In this document: in pieces, positions 18,217-27,472 of the stretch
How the letters are laid out: each line of letters begins with the position of its first letter
Numbering within the stretch: position 1 is the first letter of the stretch
Origin: an uncultured Cohaesibacter sp.
GTDB lineage: Bacteria; Pseudomonadota; Alphaproteobacteria; Rhizobiales; Cohaesibacteraceae
Direction of reading: 5' to 3'
Assembly (NCBI RefSeq): GCF_963664735.1
Contig: NZ_OY761553.1
Span: 1,007,303-1,071,302, forward strand
Length of the DNA stretch: 64,000 bases
Translations under genes and position numbers: made by a program
Notes under the pieces: model-generated
Databases searched by the model: none
What the model saw: the letters and a program-made list of their open reading frames with translations, nothing else
Told to the model about the DNA's origin: nothing

Positions 18217-18434
18217 GTTTCGACTGGCCTCCAAACACTGCAGATCATGCAAATTTGTGTGGCCAGGCACTTATTCATATTTAAATGCGAACCTTGGCTT
18301 TCACTGATATCAGGTTAGTTGTGAGCGCCAAAAGACGGCAACTGGCGTGTCTTCCATCCTGCCCACTACTTGTGTCTATTTATCGCGTTTATTGCCTCCC
18401 TTGATTGCTGTAAATTTGTCGACAGGGGGGAACC

Positions 18435-19100
18435 ATGCCATTTACAGAGGAAGAGCTATTTGGAGTTTTTGCCGCGTGGAACAGGGCTGCCTGGCCATCT
18501 CAGATACTCGCATATGCACTTGGTCTTTTGGCTTTGGGGTTGCTATTCCGCCCCTCTCAAAGAAAAACAAAGATTCTTCTCGATATCCTGTCTCTTATGT
18601 GGCTGGTTAATGGCATTTGCTTTCACTGGAGCTATTATACAGATGTAACCCCCGCCGCTTGGATTTTCGGATTGGCATTTGTGGTTGAGGGGCTCTTTTT
18701 TGCTGCGGCCCCATTTATGGCAGAAAATTTCAGGGTCGCTCCGGCAAAGGATCTGTCGACACTGATCGGTTTCTCCTTGGTCTTATATGCGATGGCGCTT
18801 TATCCTCTTTTGGGCATTTCGTTCGGCCAGACTTATCCGGCATTGCCAACGTTTGGCATTGTTCCATGCCCGTCCACGATCTTCACAATTGGCATTCTGT
18901 TGATGGGCAATTGGCATACTGCCAGATGGTTGCTGGTGATACCGTGTTTGTGGGGCGTGGTGGGCGGTAGCGCAGCATTGTTCTTTGGTGTGCCGCAGGA
19001 CTATGGATTGATCGCGGCAATGCTTCTCGCTGTTGGTTTTGCCATTGGACATGTATTCAGGCTGCGCATGGTACAGCATGAAACCAACAGTCCGGTTTGA
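18435..19100 (+). CDS. DUF6064-like membrane protein
   Basis: A 221-residue integral membrane protein with about seven hydrophobic segments. It begins MPFTEEELFGVFAAWN and carries PCPSTIFTIGILL, both recalled as features of the uncharacterised DUF6064 family; the function is unknown. It stands alone between the LysR gene and the pyruvate kinase-like gene, each more than 200 bp away, so no operon partner helps. Confidence 0.75.
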   Translation: MPFTEEELFGVFAAWNRAAWPSQILAYALGLLALGLLFRPSQRKTKILLDILSLMWLVNGICFHWSYYTDVTPAAWIFGLAFVVEGLFFAAAPFMAENFRVAPAKDLSTLIGFSLVLYAMALYPLLGISFGQTYPALPTFGIVPCPSTIFTIGILLMGNWHTARWLLVIPCLWGVVGGSAALFFGVPQDYGLIAAMLLAVGFAIGHVFRLRMVQHETNSPV

Positions 19101-19347
19101 ACGCATCTATTCTATGGGAAGGCTAAACTCATTCACATTCAAGAATGTGTAATTCAAAGCTTGCTCTGCTTTCAATCGACCAATTCTACCAAATTCAGCG
19201 CCCACGCCTCCGCCCTCTTCTATCTACGCTTCTGTTGCCATTAGGCAATCAGCCAATTCTACTTTTCATTGCAATCTGATAGGTTATTCTCTTGCCTGCA
19301 TTGCCGTTTCATATCTGGAAAAGATATAAGTGTTTTGGGGATTTTTG

Positions 19348-20931
19348 ATGCAAATTCAGCAGCTTTTAAAGGAAGGGACACCAAAGAGAGAACTTGCCAC
19401 AGCATTGCATCAGCGATTGATTGAGTTGCATAAAGCGCTTCAGGTCGATGCTGAGCGGACTTTGGATAGCTGGCGCGAAGGCATCTATCGGCAGGAATTT
19501 AGGTCTTCAGCCGAAAATCTGGCTCTTTACCTCGCTTTGCGCAATATCGATCTTACCGCCGAACAGCAAGCACTATCCGTGCTTGGTTTGTCGTCCCTAG
19601 GGCGATCTGAAAGCCACGTTTTGGCGACCTTGAGCGCCGTCACATCTTTGTTGGAGGCCGCTCTTGACGGGGGGCTTGCGAACACGGCGATTGATGACTG
19701 CTTTTCCATATCCCGCCAACGAATTGAGCAAAGACGGGACGAAATTTTCGGCTTGGACCCCAGAGGCAACTCAACACGAATACAAGTGACGCTACCCTCG
19801 GAAGCGGCAGAAAATCATAGGCTGGTTGAAGATTTGATCCGTGCTGGCGCGGCAAGCGTGCGCATCAACTGCGCACATGACGGGCCAGATGCTTGGTCTT
19901 TGATGATCGATCACACAAAAGCTGCGGCCAAACTGGCAGGAAGACGCGTGTCCATCATGATGGATTTGGCCGGGCCCAAAGTGCGCACCCTTTCATTGCA
20001 CGTTCCGCCTAATATGCTGACGCGAGAAAAGAAAAAGAAACTGAAAAAACGGAGGAAAGCTGGAGCAGATCCATCTTCGGCATCAGCTTTGCTGAAACTT
20101 GGAGACCATATTGTTCTTTGTGAAAGTCTTGACCCGACATCCGAATTTGTGAATGTGACGTTGAGCCACCCTCAACTTCTCGATCAGCTGCAAACTGGTT
20201 CCATGGTTTGGTTCGACGATGGCAAGATCGGAGCAATCGTAGAGAGCATAACAGACAGGAGCGCCATTCTTGAGATCTCCAAGGTTCCCTTAAAGGGAGC
20301 GCGGTTAAAACCAGAAAAAGGAATTAACCTACCCGGTGTCCCCTTAAGCATTCCCGCATTGTGCCAAAAGGACTTGGCCGATCTTGATTTTGCAATAGGT
20401 CGTGTCGACATCATCGGATTTTCTTTCGTGCAAACGACGCAAGATGTGCGAGATCTTCAATCGGCGATTTCAGAAAGGTTGCCGCAAGGAGGGCAAATGC
20501 CTGCTTTGGTTCTGAAAATTGAGACCGACCTTGCGCTGCATAACCTCCCTCGCCTTATCGTACAAGCTGGAGGATCGATGCCAGTTGCGGTCATGATAGC
20601 ACGGGGCGATTTGGCCGTTGAAATTGGCCTTGAACGGCTCAGTGAAATTCAGGAAGAAATTCTTTGGCTTTGCGAAGCTGCTGAAATACCGGTCATATGG
20701 GCAACCCAGGTTCTGGAAGGTTTGGCCAAGCATGGTTTCGCCAGTCGCGCAGAAATGACCGATGCTGCGATGGGACAGAGAGCGGAATGTGTCATGCTCA
20801 ATAAAGGCCCACATGCGGTTGAGGCGGTTTCCTTTTTGGCGCATATCCTGTTGCGGATGGACCGCCATCAACTGAAGAAAACCCCAAGGCTCGCTCCTCT
20901 GCGAGCATGGCGCGACCCGTTTGGCCTCTAG
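19348..20931 (+). CDS. Atypical pyruvate kinase homologue
   Basis: A 527-residue protein. Residues about 1-140 are an extra helical N-terminal domain I do not recognise; the rest is a pyruvate kinase barrel with recognisable active-site blocks: VRINCAHDG (about 171-179, for the usual VRLNFSHG), MMDLAGPKVRT, LKIETD holding the catalytic Lys, ARGDLAVEIG, and ATQVLEGL with SRAEMTDAA. The C-terminal regulatory domain of ordinary pyruvate kinases is absent, and a Lys/Arg-rich insert (about 226-237) interrupts the region between the barrel and B domain. ATG 19348 with GGGG upstream is preferred to GTG 19330. It may be an active unregulated kinase or a diverged relative. Confidence 0.8.
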   Translation: MQIQQLLKEGTPKRELATALHQRLIELHKALQVDAERTLDSWREGIYRQEFRSSAENLALYLALRNIDLTAEQQALSVLGLSSLGRSESHVLATLSAVTSLLEAALDGGLANTAIDDCFSISRQRIEQRRDEIFGLDPRGNSTRIQVTLPSEAAENHRLVEDLIRAGAASVRINCAHDGPDAWSLMIDHTKAAAKLAGRRVSIMMDLAGPKVRTLSLHVPPNMLTREKKKKLKKRRKAGADPSSASALLKLGDHIVLCESLDPTSEFVNVTLSHPQLLDQLQTGSMVWFDDGKIGAIVESITDRSAILEISKVPLKGARLKPEKGINLPGVPLSIPALCQKDLADLDFAIGRVDIIGFSFVQTTQDVRDLQSAISERLPQGGQMPALVLKIETDLALHNLPRLIVQAGGSMPVAVMIARGDLAVEIGLERLSEIQEEILWLCEAAEIPVIWATQVLEGLAKHGFASRAEMTDAAMGQRAECVMLNKGPHAVEAVSFLAHILLRMDRHQLKKTPRLAPLRAWRDPFGL

Positions 20932-21099
20932 GCAAATACATGGTTATAGGATTTCGGTTTCACGGCATTAACCGACCTATTTCCGTTGTGCAGAATTCTC
21001 AATATCAGCAAACTATCGGCAACATGCTTGCTAACAACGATCTAGACCACACCATGGCGCATAGGTTGGTGGCCATTAAGCGTTCGACTAACATCCCAC

Positions 21100-22572
21100 C
21101 TATTTGTTTAGAGCTCCTTGGAAGCCGCACATTCTGTTATAGGCCCTTAACTTGTTTGCAATGGCTTCCATTTCTGGTGTGCCATACCCCAGGTGCTTGG
21201 AGTCTTTTCCTTGATTGAAGGAGAAGCTGACTATTCCCCACTGTCCTGTAAATTTCTTGAATGCACCGGAAAAATCGACCTTTAAGGACTGGTACTTCAC
21301 ATACTCAAACTTTCCGCTTAATGACGCGTCAGTCACTACCTTTCCACCATATCTATAATTGAACATGAAGCCATGTTTTCCTGACGGCGATCCTGTAAAT
21401 AGCTGATAGAACTTGCTTTTATATGGCGTTTGATAGTTTTTAACAGCAACATTCAATTTGCATTTTTCAACTTGAGTGATTTTATACTCGGAATATCCAA
21501 ATACAAGCATACCATTTTTATTAATGAATTTGCCTTCATCATATGCGGAGAATTGGATTTCACCAAAATTTCCAGCGTCGTCTTGATCTGCGGCTTCCTT
21601 TTGAGCCTGGATAATTTTGTTTGCAGACTGAATATTACTGATCAATTGAGCCGATTGGCTATTTACTGCGTCTTTTTCTTTGTCATAAAGATCAGCCAAT
21701 TCTTGATCTGACATTTCGGTCGACGCGGTTTTCTTGGAGGCAATCTGCTTTTGATTAATCAGATTGGCCATCTTCAGCAGATTGTTATTCTTAGCTGACA
21801 AACCATCCAGTTGATCGAGTTTGTCCAGATATTCGCTTTCCTTCTTCAATGCACCAACAGTTGTCTGATCAACGTCCCGGCATAGATTGGTTACCCTTTC
21901 CTGTCGCTCTGTGAGAGCATCTGTTCTATGAGAAAGATACTCGTAGGTTCCCAACAGGCCCTTGCAAAGCTGTTCCTTAAAGGCTCGCCTTTGCTGCTTT
22001 GCGTACCACATCTTGACATCGTTCAAATCAAAAGAGACACGCTGATCTCCGGAAAAGAAGGACAAACTAAAATTTTTCTCTTTGAGTAATTCCTTTGCCT
22101 TGTCTTGCGACAGGCACCCGCTGCCAAACTTGCGGCAGATAAACTCATCCCAGTTCGGAGATGCGGCTACATTGAAATTTGATCCATCTTTGAAGACTGC
22201 CCCACCGTCGATCTCGATTGTTCCTCCACTAAAATTTGAGGGCTCCCCAACAAATTTGATGTCATAAGGAATTGCTGTTCTCGCCACCTCGAGAGGTACG
22301 AAAACAGTTTTGACGCTCGTTTCTCCAAAGGGGATGATATTCACCCAGACCCCATTGTTTGCGGTCTTGGGGAACTGCCACGTAAAAGAAATATTCTCAT
22401 AGGGTTCCTGCACAAAGGCCCCTACTTCCCAAGCGGCATCAATGTGAATGGGTAAGCCCTCCTTGGTCTGTGAGGGAACGTAGTCGATTGAGAACTTCCC
22501 CTTATAGTTCAAGGCAAAGGCATTAGAGGGTAACAAAAGCAGGAGAGCCAGAGCGGTGATTATGGATTTCAT
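21100..22572 (-). CDS. Secreted protein of unknown function with central coiled coil
   Basis: A 490-residue protein not recognised. A Sec signal peptide ends around residue 20 (PSNAFA). The N-terminal third is beta-rich with Trp and aromatic residues; two Cys (about 144 and 153) may form a disulfide. The middle (about 215-330) is charged and likely coiled coil (LTERQERV, LKKESEYLDKLDQL). The C-terminal part is again beta-rich. It follows, on the same strand, another exported protein gene with a 69-bp gap, so the two may work together outside the inner membrane. Base composition looks more A/T-rich than flanking metabolic genes. Confidence 0.75.
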   Translation of the reverse strand: MKSIITALALLLLLPSNAFALNYKGKFSIDYVPSQTKEGLPIHIDAAWEVGAFVQEPYENISFTWQFPKTANNGVWVNIIPFGETSVKTVFVPLEVARTAIPYDIKFVGEPSNFSGGTIEIDGGAVFKDGSNFNVAASPNWDEFICRKFGSGCLSQDKAKELLKEKNFSLSFFSGDQRVSFDLNDVKMWYAKQQRRAFKEQLCKGLLGTYEYLSHRTDALTERQERVTNLCRDVDQTTVGALKKESEYLDKLDQLDGLSAKNNNLLKMANLINQKQIASKKTASTEMSDQELADLYDKEKDAVNSQSAQLISNIQSANKIIQAQKEAADQDDAGNFGEIQFSAYDEGKFINKNGMLVFGYSEYKITQVEKCKLNVAVKNYQTPYKSKFYQLFTGSPSGKHGFMFNYRYGGKVVTDASLSGKFEYVKYQSLKVDFSGAFKKFTGQWGIVSFSFNQGKDSKHLGYGTPEMEAIANKLRAYNRMCGFQGALNK

Positions 22573-22641
22573 ATCAAATCGGGCCTTAAACTATTAAATG
22601 CAGGAACGTTTACGCAAACCAGTTCTGAGAACATCTGCATA

Positions 22642-24006
22642 TCATTGAATATAAACAATAGCGTCGTTGTGCATGCTGCCCTGATTGGCAATAAGAATTT
22701 TGAACGCTGCACTCTGACTTGGTGTCCAGCGACAGAATTCGTGGTCTTTCATGCTCACGCTTTGGCAAATCAGGTTGCCGCTTTCATCCAGAACCTGAAG
22801 ATCCAGATCTGTGTTTCCATCACCGAAAAGTCCAACCTCTGCAACTTCATTGGCAAAAAACTGCGTTGTGATTGTCCTTGCTGCTCTGTGCGGTACTTGT
22901 ATCTTGTAGGTATCAACCAGGCCCGGCGATGAACTGTTTTCAATTTTATCAGCCAGAAAAAGCAGTTCTTCATCGTCGTCTCTTCCGGCCAAATCGCGCG
23001 CTTTTGCCAAATATTCGGAAACCAAATCCCTATTTTCAGGATTGGTCCGCAACTCGTTTTGCTCCTCAACAATGGGAGTATCCTTGCCCAGATCAGGCAA
23101 AGCCGCTTTTCCAATTTCACCAGAATGCTCGCTGGAGGCAATCGACTTGATAATCTTGGCGGCACCGATCAAGATGATTGGATCCCCTACGAGTTCAGCA
23201 TAGTCGGCCGTAGTAACTGCCGCATTGATGGCCGCGACAAATCCTGGCATCTGGAATGTGCCCTCGTCTGAGGTGGCTTCAAATCCAACCGCCTCTTTGG
23301 CTATTTTGCCTTGCGTCGGAGCTTGGGGCTTTACTTCAGTGCTTCGAATTGGCGCTTTTAGGTCCGGCGAGGATTGCTCGGCTTCAATAGCTGGAGCGCT
23401 GGGAGCCACTGCCGTCGGGGCCATGAATTGCGCTGTTTTCTGTAGCTCTTGCCAGTTGATTTCTGCGACAAACTTGTCTCCCGGAGAGCAATAGGAATCC
23501 TGAGGAATTCGGCCGGACGTTTTCCAGCTTTTGAGCACCGGTTCGACTTCTGCTGGTTTGAGCGCTCCGACTGAAATCGCGTACCAACCATTTGTTGCCG
23601 CAAACACGTTCACGAATTTCTTGCTTGAAATGGTTTGAATGAAATCGAGCACCTCAGGCAAAGTTTTCCTTGCGGCCACAATGAGTTCGCAGGTTCCCCG
23701 CTTGATGAAATCGTGTTCTTGCGAGAAAAACAGTGAAGGCAAATAGACCCAACCTGCCTGATTATGAACGGTATAGAACCTCGCCCAGGAATCACGAAGT
23801 TCCCGAACCATAACCTTTTCTCCATTCTCGATTTCCGTATTCAAGCCGCTTTTAGCTTCGGGGCTTTGCAGCAATTGGATTGTGCCGCTAAGGGAGTAAA
23901 CTGTACCAACTTGGCCAACAGACTGTGCCTTTGCTTGAATACCAATGCAAAAAATGATGAAGCATGCAGAAATAATCGGCGGGAGAAACTTGCTAGGAAC
24001 GATCAT
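22642..24006 (-). CDS. Exported protein with SH3-like and C-terminal PPC-like domains
   Basis: A 454-residue exported protein. From ATG 24006 it begins with a convincing signal peptide (hydrophobic IISACFIIFCIGI, then QAKA); the longer frame starts at TTG 24069 or ATG 24048 without a ribosome site. Residues about 30-90 resemble a bacterial SH3 fold (GTVYSLSGTIQLL, WARFYTVHNQAGWVYL). A stretch with NGWYAISVGAL resembles a SPOR-like repeat. A low-complexity Ala/Pro linker follows, and the last 80 residues look like a pre-peptidase C-terminal domain (FGDGNTDLDLQVLDESGN). No catalytic domain is seen. It is upstream of and probably co-transcribed with the unknown secreted protein. Confidence 0.7.
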   Translation of the reverse strand: MIVPSKFLPPIISACFIIFCIGIQAKAQSVGQVGTVYSLSGTIQLLQSPEAKSGLNTEIENGEKVMVRELRDSWARFYTVHNQAGWVYLPSLFFSQEHDFIKRGTCELIVAARKTLPEVLDFIQTISSKKFVNVFAATNGWYAISVGALKPAEVEPVLKSWKTSGRIPQDSYCSPGDKFVAEINWQELQKTAQFMAPTAVAPSAPAIEAEQSSPDLKAPIRSTEVKPQAPTQGKIAKEAVGFEATSDEGTFQMPGFVAAINAAVTTADYAELVGDPIILIGAAKIIKSIASSEHSGEIGKAALPDLGKDTPIVEEQNELRTNPENRDLVSEYLAKARDLAGRDDDEELLFLADKIENSSSPGLVDTYKIQVPHRAARTITTQFFANEVAEVGLFGDGNTDLDLQVLDESGNLICQSVSMKDHEFCRWTPSQSAAFKILIANQGSMHNDAIVYIQ

Positions 24007-24614
24007 CAATCTATCTTTCGAGCCACCACCTTGATGCTCAGACGCCATAAGCTGTGAAGTTCCAAACAAACACTTCTACCCTGGCTAACAAAATCACTCG
24101 GTATAAAGGACAAGACAAAACCGGAAGTGCCGTTTTAAGGGGCAAAAACGAGGAAAACGACATAAAAGCCTAAGAAAGTCGGACGAAAAAAGTGTTGGTA
24201 CGGGTCAACTAATTATAGTTGGAAGGATTAACTCTCGATGCTATCTGAAGCAATCGGTACGCTTCATTTTTCGTAAAAGGTATATGTAAGCTCGAAATTT
24301 TCTAAAGTTCAAAGTAATAAAAAAGTCACTACTGACCTAGAAGAAATTACTAGACAGGTTGTTTTGCAGAAATGCCTCATTTAGTCATTAAACGATAAAA
24401 GTGCCTAGGTTGGGGCTACTTTGACCTGATTGATCTCACATTCATATATCAAAACTGGTATTTTCGCTTGCTACATCAGTTTTCGCATAATACTTCATAG
24501 TAGCAAAAGTCTGTTTGTCCGACAGAACATAGACTCAGAAATAATCCATAATCACAAATAGTCTCGTGCAACTTGCGGCAGATGGCTAAACGGACGCAAC
24601 TGAAGGCAACTTGA
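24007..24614. other. A/T-rich intergenic region between divergent genes
   Basis: About 600 bp without a supportable gene, between the minus-strand exported protein gene and the plus-strand FadR-type regulator. It holds an inverted repeat CAACTA-ATTA-TAGTTG (24206-24221) and a probable regulator operator at 24516-24524. No other structure was recognised. Confidence 0.6.
24516..24524. promoter_or_regulatory. Candidate FadR/GntR operator
   Basis: TGTC-C-GACA is a perfect 4-bp-arm palindrome within TTTGTCCGACAG, close to the TnGTnnnACnA sites bound by FadR-subfamily GntR regulators. It lies 91 bp before the FadR-type gene and would fit autoregulation. Confidence 0.45.
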
Positions 24615-25388
24615 ATGGCAGATCAAACTTCAGAGAATGAAGAGCCCAGAGGAAGAGGCAAAGGACGAGATTCTCTATCCGCTCGCATTTACAGTATATT
24701 GCACACAAGAATTCTAAATGGCGAATATACCGTGAACCAAAAGCTTCCCACCGAAGCGGTTATGACCGAAGAATTTCGTGTGTCACGACCGGTTTTACGA
24801 GAGGCTCTAGATCTCCTGCGAGAAGACGGTCTGATTTACTCACGACAAGGGGCGGGAAGTTTTGTAAAAGTTGGCGAGAAACAAACGCTTGGTTTTTCCA
24901 AGATAGAAACGATTGCAGATATTCAACGCTGCTACGAATTCCGCCTGTCTATCGAACCGATTGCGGCTTACAATGCCAGCATTCGTCACAGTGAAGCATC
25001 GCTGAATGAAATTCAGACTGCTCTTGATCTGATGGAAGCTGCGACCACCAATCATGTTCACAAAGAAGATGCCGACTATGCGTTTCACGTAGCCATCTCC
25101 AAGGCCTGCAATAATCACTATTTCGAGTCTTCCATGCGAGCCTTACGTGATCATATTCATGCCGGGATGCGGATGCATGGCCAGTCTCTTATGGACGATT
25201 CAGTCGTCAGTCTGGAAAGTGTCTTTAAAGAGCATCAGGGCATTTTCGACGCCATAAAAAGAAAAGAACCCGAGCAGGCAAAACAATTGTTGTTTCAGCA
25301 CATCAAACATTCCAGAGATCGGCTGTTCGAAGGGCGACTTCTTGACCTTTCAATGTCATCCGACATGTCAAATCAGGGCTATTTCTAA
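24615..25388 (+). CDS. GntR family transcriptional regulator, FadR subfamily (FCD domain)
   Basis: A 257-residue regulator with an N-terminal GntR winged helix (about residues 19-88; LPTEAVMTEEF and VSRPVLREAL) and a helical FCD effector domain (about 100-235). The FCD metal-site residues are recognisable as Asp154, His158, His207 and His229, so a carboxylate ligand bound through a metal is likely. It converges on a TRAP transporter operon, and such pairs commonly regulate uptake of sugar acids such as uronates; the link is inference. Confidence 0.92.
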   Translation: MADQTSENEEPRGRGKGRDSLSARIYSILHTRILNGEYTVNQKLPTEAVMTEEFRVSRPVLREALDLLREDGLIYSRQGAGSFVKVGEKQTLGFSKIETIADIQRCYEFRLSIEPIAAYNASIRHSEASLNEIQTALDLMEAATTNHVHKEDADYAFHVAISKACNNHYFESSMRALRDHIHAGMRMHGQSLMDDSVVSLESVFKEHQGIFDAIKRKEPEQAKQLLFQHIKHSRDRLFEGRLLDLSMSSDMSNQGYF

Positions 25389-25489
25389 TAGATTTTGGTA
25401 CAGCTGGGTCAAGTCAAGGGAAGCCGATTTTTTGTTTCAGTTTCCCCTCAGGTGTTGGACGCAGTAATCGTCTATTTGATTTTTGGGGC

Positions 25490-25525
25490 TTGAATGGGGC
25501 AAAGACTTATCTCTGCCCCATTCAA
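25490..25525. terminator. Bidirectional terminator hairpin
   Basis: TTGAATGGGGCA (25490-25501) and TGCCCCATTCAA (25514-25525) form a perfect 12-bp stem with a 12-nt loop between the convergent regulator and dctM genes. T-rich sequence lies on the plus side upstream and A/T-rich sequence on both flanks. Confidence 0.7.
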
Positions 25526-25568
25526 TATATTCACCACCAAGATTGGGTTGTTGGCGACATACTGGCGC

Positions 25569-26846
25569 CTAATACATCCAGTTCACCATGGCCAGCGAAA
25601 GGGCCGGGATGAAGGATGTGAGCAGCACGCAAACATACAGCAAAAGAATGAATGGTGCCGAGTGTTTCGCCAATGCCATGACGCTTTGCTTGGTTACACC
25701 TGATGCGGCAAACAGACACAATCCGAATGGAGGTGTCGCCTGACCGACCGAGAGGTTGAACACCACGATACATCCCAATTGAATCGGGTCGATACCAAAC
25801 TTCATTGCAACCGGATATATCAGTGGAGCTGTGATCAGAATGATCGGGCCGGTGTCCATCAACATACCAAGCAAGAGAAGCATGACGTTGAGGCTGAGCA
25901 AGAATGTCGTCTTGTCATGAATGAACTGGGCAAGGAATGAGTTGAACGCAACAGGGAAGCCGTTGGCAGTCAAGACCCAGCCAAACGCAGTTGCTGCCAT
26001 GATCAGAAACAGAATGTTTGCAGTTCCTTCTGCGGCAGACAGCATGATCTTGCCGAACTCACGGATCGGCAGATCGCCATATCCCAAGGTCACAAGCAAG
26101 CCATAGAAAACAGCAGCAGCGGCTGATTCTGTCGGGGTAAAGACACCCGAATAGATACCGCCGAGCACGATGACAGGCATCATCAGAGCCCAAAATGCGT
26201 CTTTGGTCGCTTTCAGCGCTTCGCGCAAATCGAACTCGTTGCTCTTGGGAATCTTGTGATACTTGGCATAACCATAGGCATAAAGGCACAGCGCCAAACC
26301 GCCGAGAATACCGGGCCCGATACCGGAAATGAGCAACTTGGAAATGGAAGTATTGGTTGCACTACCATAGACAACGAACACGATACTGGGCGGAATAACG
26401 ATACCGAGCGTGCCACCAACAGCAGGAAGTGCTGCTGCATAACCCTTCGGATAGCCAGCCTGCACCAAAGACGGATAAAGCATGGATCCGATCGCGACAA
26501 CAGTTGCCACGTTCGAACCGCATAGTGCGGCAAAGAAAATACAAGCGACGAGAACAACAATCGAAAGTCCGCCATCGATATGTCCGAACCATGCTTTGGC
26601 GAAGTTCACCAGTCGCCTTGATATACCGCCATGCTGCATGATTGAGCCGGCAAACAGGAAGAAAAAGATGGCAAGGAAAATATATTTCTCACCACCCGTA
26701 AACATTTTCTGGGCGAAGAAGGAAAGCGGGATATGTCCCATGAACTGCACTGCGAGCAGGCAGGACAGCATCATCGACCAAATGAAGGGAACACCAATCA
26801 GCAATGAAAGAGCCAATGTGGAGAAAAGAATGACTGTCGGGCTCAT
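25569..26846 (-). CDS. dctM: TRAP transporter large permease (DctM), system 1
   Basis: A 425-residue membrane protein with about 12 hydrophobic segments, the ion-coupled channel of a TRAP importer. Family blocks visible are LPAVGGTLGIVIPPSIVFVVYG (about 140-160), TPTESAAAAVFYG, and near the end GQATPPFGLCLF. The start overlaps the small-permease stop by 4 bp (ATGA). Last gene of a dctP-dctQ-dctM operon. Confidence 0.95.
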   Translation of the reverse strand: MSPTVILFSTLALSLLIGVPFIWSMMLSCLLAVQFMGHIPLSFFAQKMFTGGEKYIFLAIFFFLFAGSIMQHGGISRRLVNFAKAWFGHIDGGLSIVVLVACIFFAALCGSNVATVVAIGSMLYPSLVQAGYPKGYAAALPAVGGTLGIVIPPSIVFVVYGSATNTSISKLLISGIGPGILGGLALCLYAYGYAKYHKIPKSNEFDLREALKATKDAFWALMMPVIVLGGIYSGVFTPTESAAAAVFYGLLVTLGYGDLPIREFGKIMLSAAEGTANILFLIMAATAFGWVLTANGFPVAFNSFLAQFIHDKTTFLLSLNVMLLLLGMLMDTGPIILITAPLIYPVAMKFGIDPIQLGCIVVFNLSVGQATPPFGLCLFAASGVTKQSVMALAKHSAPFILLLYVCVLLTSFIPALSLAMVNWMY

Positions 26847-27370
26847 GACTGCTCACTTCCTTCGGACGTTTTATTGAGGCCAAATAATCCACGAACACGC
26901 CCGATCAGCACGAGCAGGCGGGTGATAAAAATCAGGCAGAAGCCGAAGGGAATTACGGCGAAGACATAGTAATAAGGCAGATTGATGGAAGAGACCACTT
27001 GAGGAAACCGCAAGGCGTTCCCCACCAGACCCGTCGCGCTCAAGAAAAGGAAAACCAGCACGATTAGGCAGATTACATCTGACAGAATGAGCAGGATGTC
27101 CCCTACTCTATAGCCAGGAACGACAAAAACATCGATCCGAATTTCGTTATCTTTCATTGTCGCGAGGCTTTGCCCAAGAAAGATAATGAATACGAAGAGG
27201 ATGACGCTCACCTGTTCAGACCATGGGATGCTGTAAAAGAACAGATATCGTCCCATGATTTGAGAAATGTTGATTGCTGTGACCAAGATACACAGAACGA
27301 TCAGAGTGTATTTCTGGATTTTATACAGCGCGCAACCAAGATTTTTGAATGTTTCAGCGGAGGATTTCAT
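26843..27370 (-). CDS. dctQ: TRAP transporter small permease (DctQ), system 1
   Basis: A 175-residue, four-helix membrane protein with the DctQ pattern RYLFFYSIPWSEQVSVILFVFIIFLG and a following charged KDNEIRIDVF segment. The open frame extends to 27472, but the N-terminal part covers the intercistronic hairpin; ATG 27370 (or 27394) is more likely, though neither has a strong ribosome site. It couples the periplasmic receptor to DctM. Confidence 0.9.
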   Translation of the reverse strand: MKSSAETFKNLGCALYKIQKYTLIVLCILVTAINISQIMGRYLFFYSIPWSEQVSVILFVFIIFLGQSLATMKDNEIRIDVFVVPGYRVGDILLILSDVICLIVLVFLFLSATGLVGNALRFPQVVSSINLPYYYVFAVIPFGFCLIFITRLLVLIGRVRGLFGLNKTSEGSEQS

Positions 27371-27434
27371 TTTTATCTCGTTGACTTGGCTCATAAGGGC
27401 GCATGGCGCGGGGAGCTCCAGCCCGACAACTAGA

Positions 27435-27451
27435 GGGCCAGGCACTGGCCC
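27435..27451 (-). promoter_or_regulatory. Intercistronic hairpin between dctP and dctQ, system 1
   Basis: GGGCCA (27435-27440) and TGGCCC (27446-27451) form a short G/C-only-rich stem with a 5-nt loop just after the receptor stop. There is no T run. It matches the receptor-distal hairpins of the other transport operons here. Confidence 0.55.
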
Positions 27452-27472
27452 GACCCATTTTGTTTTCAGCAA

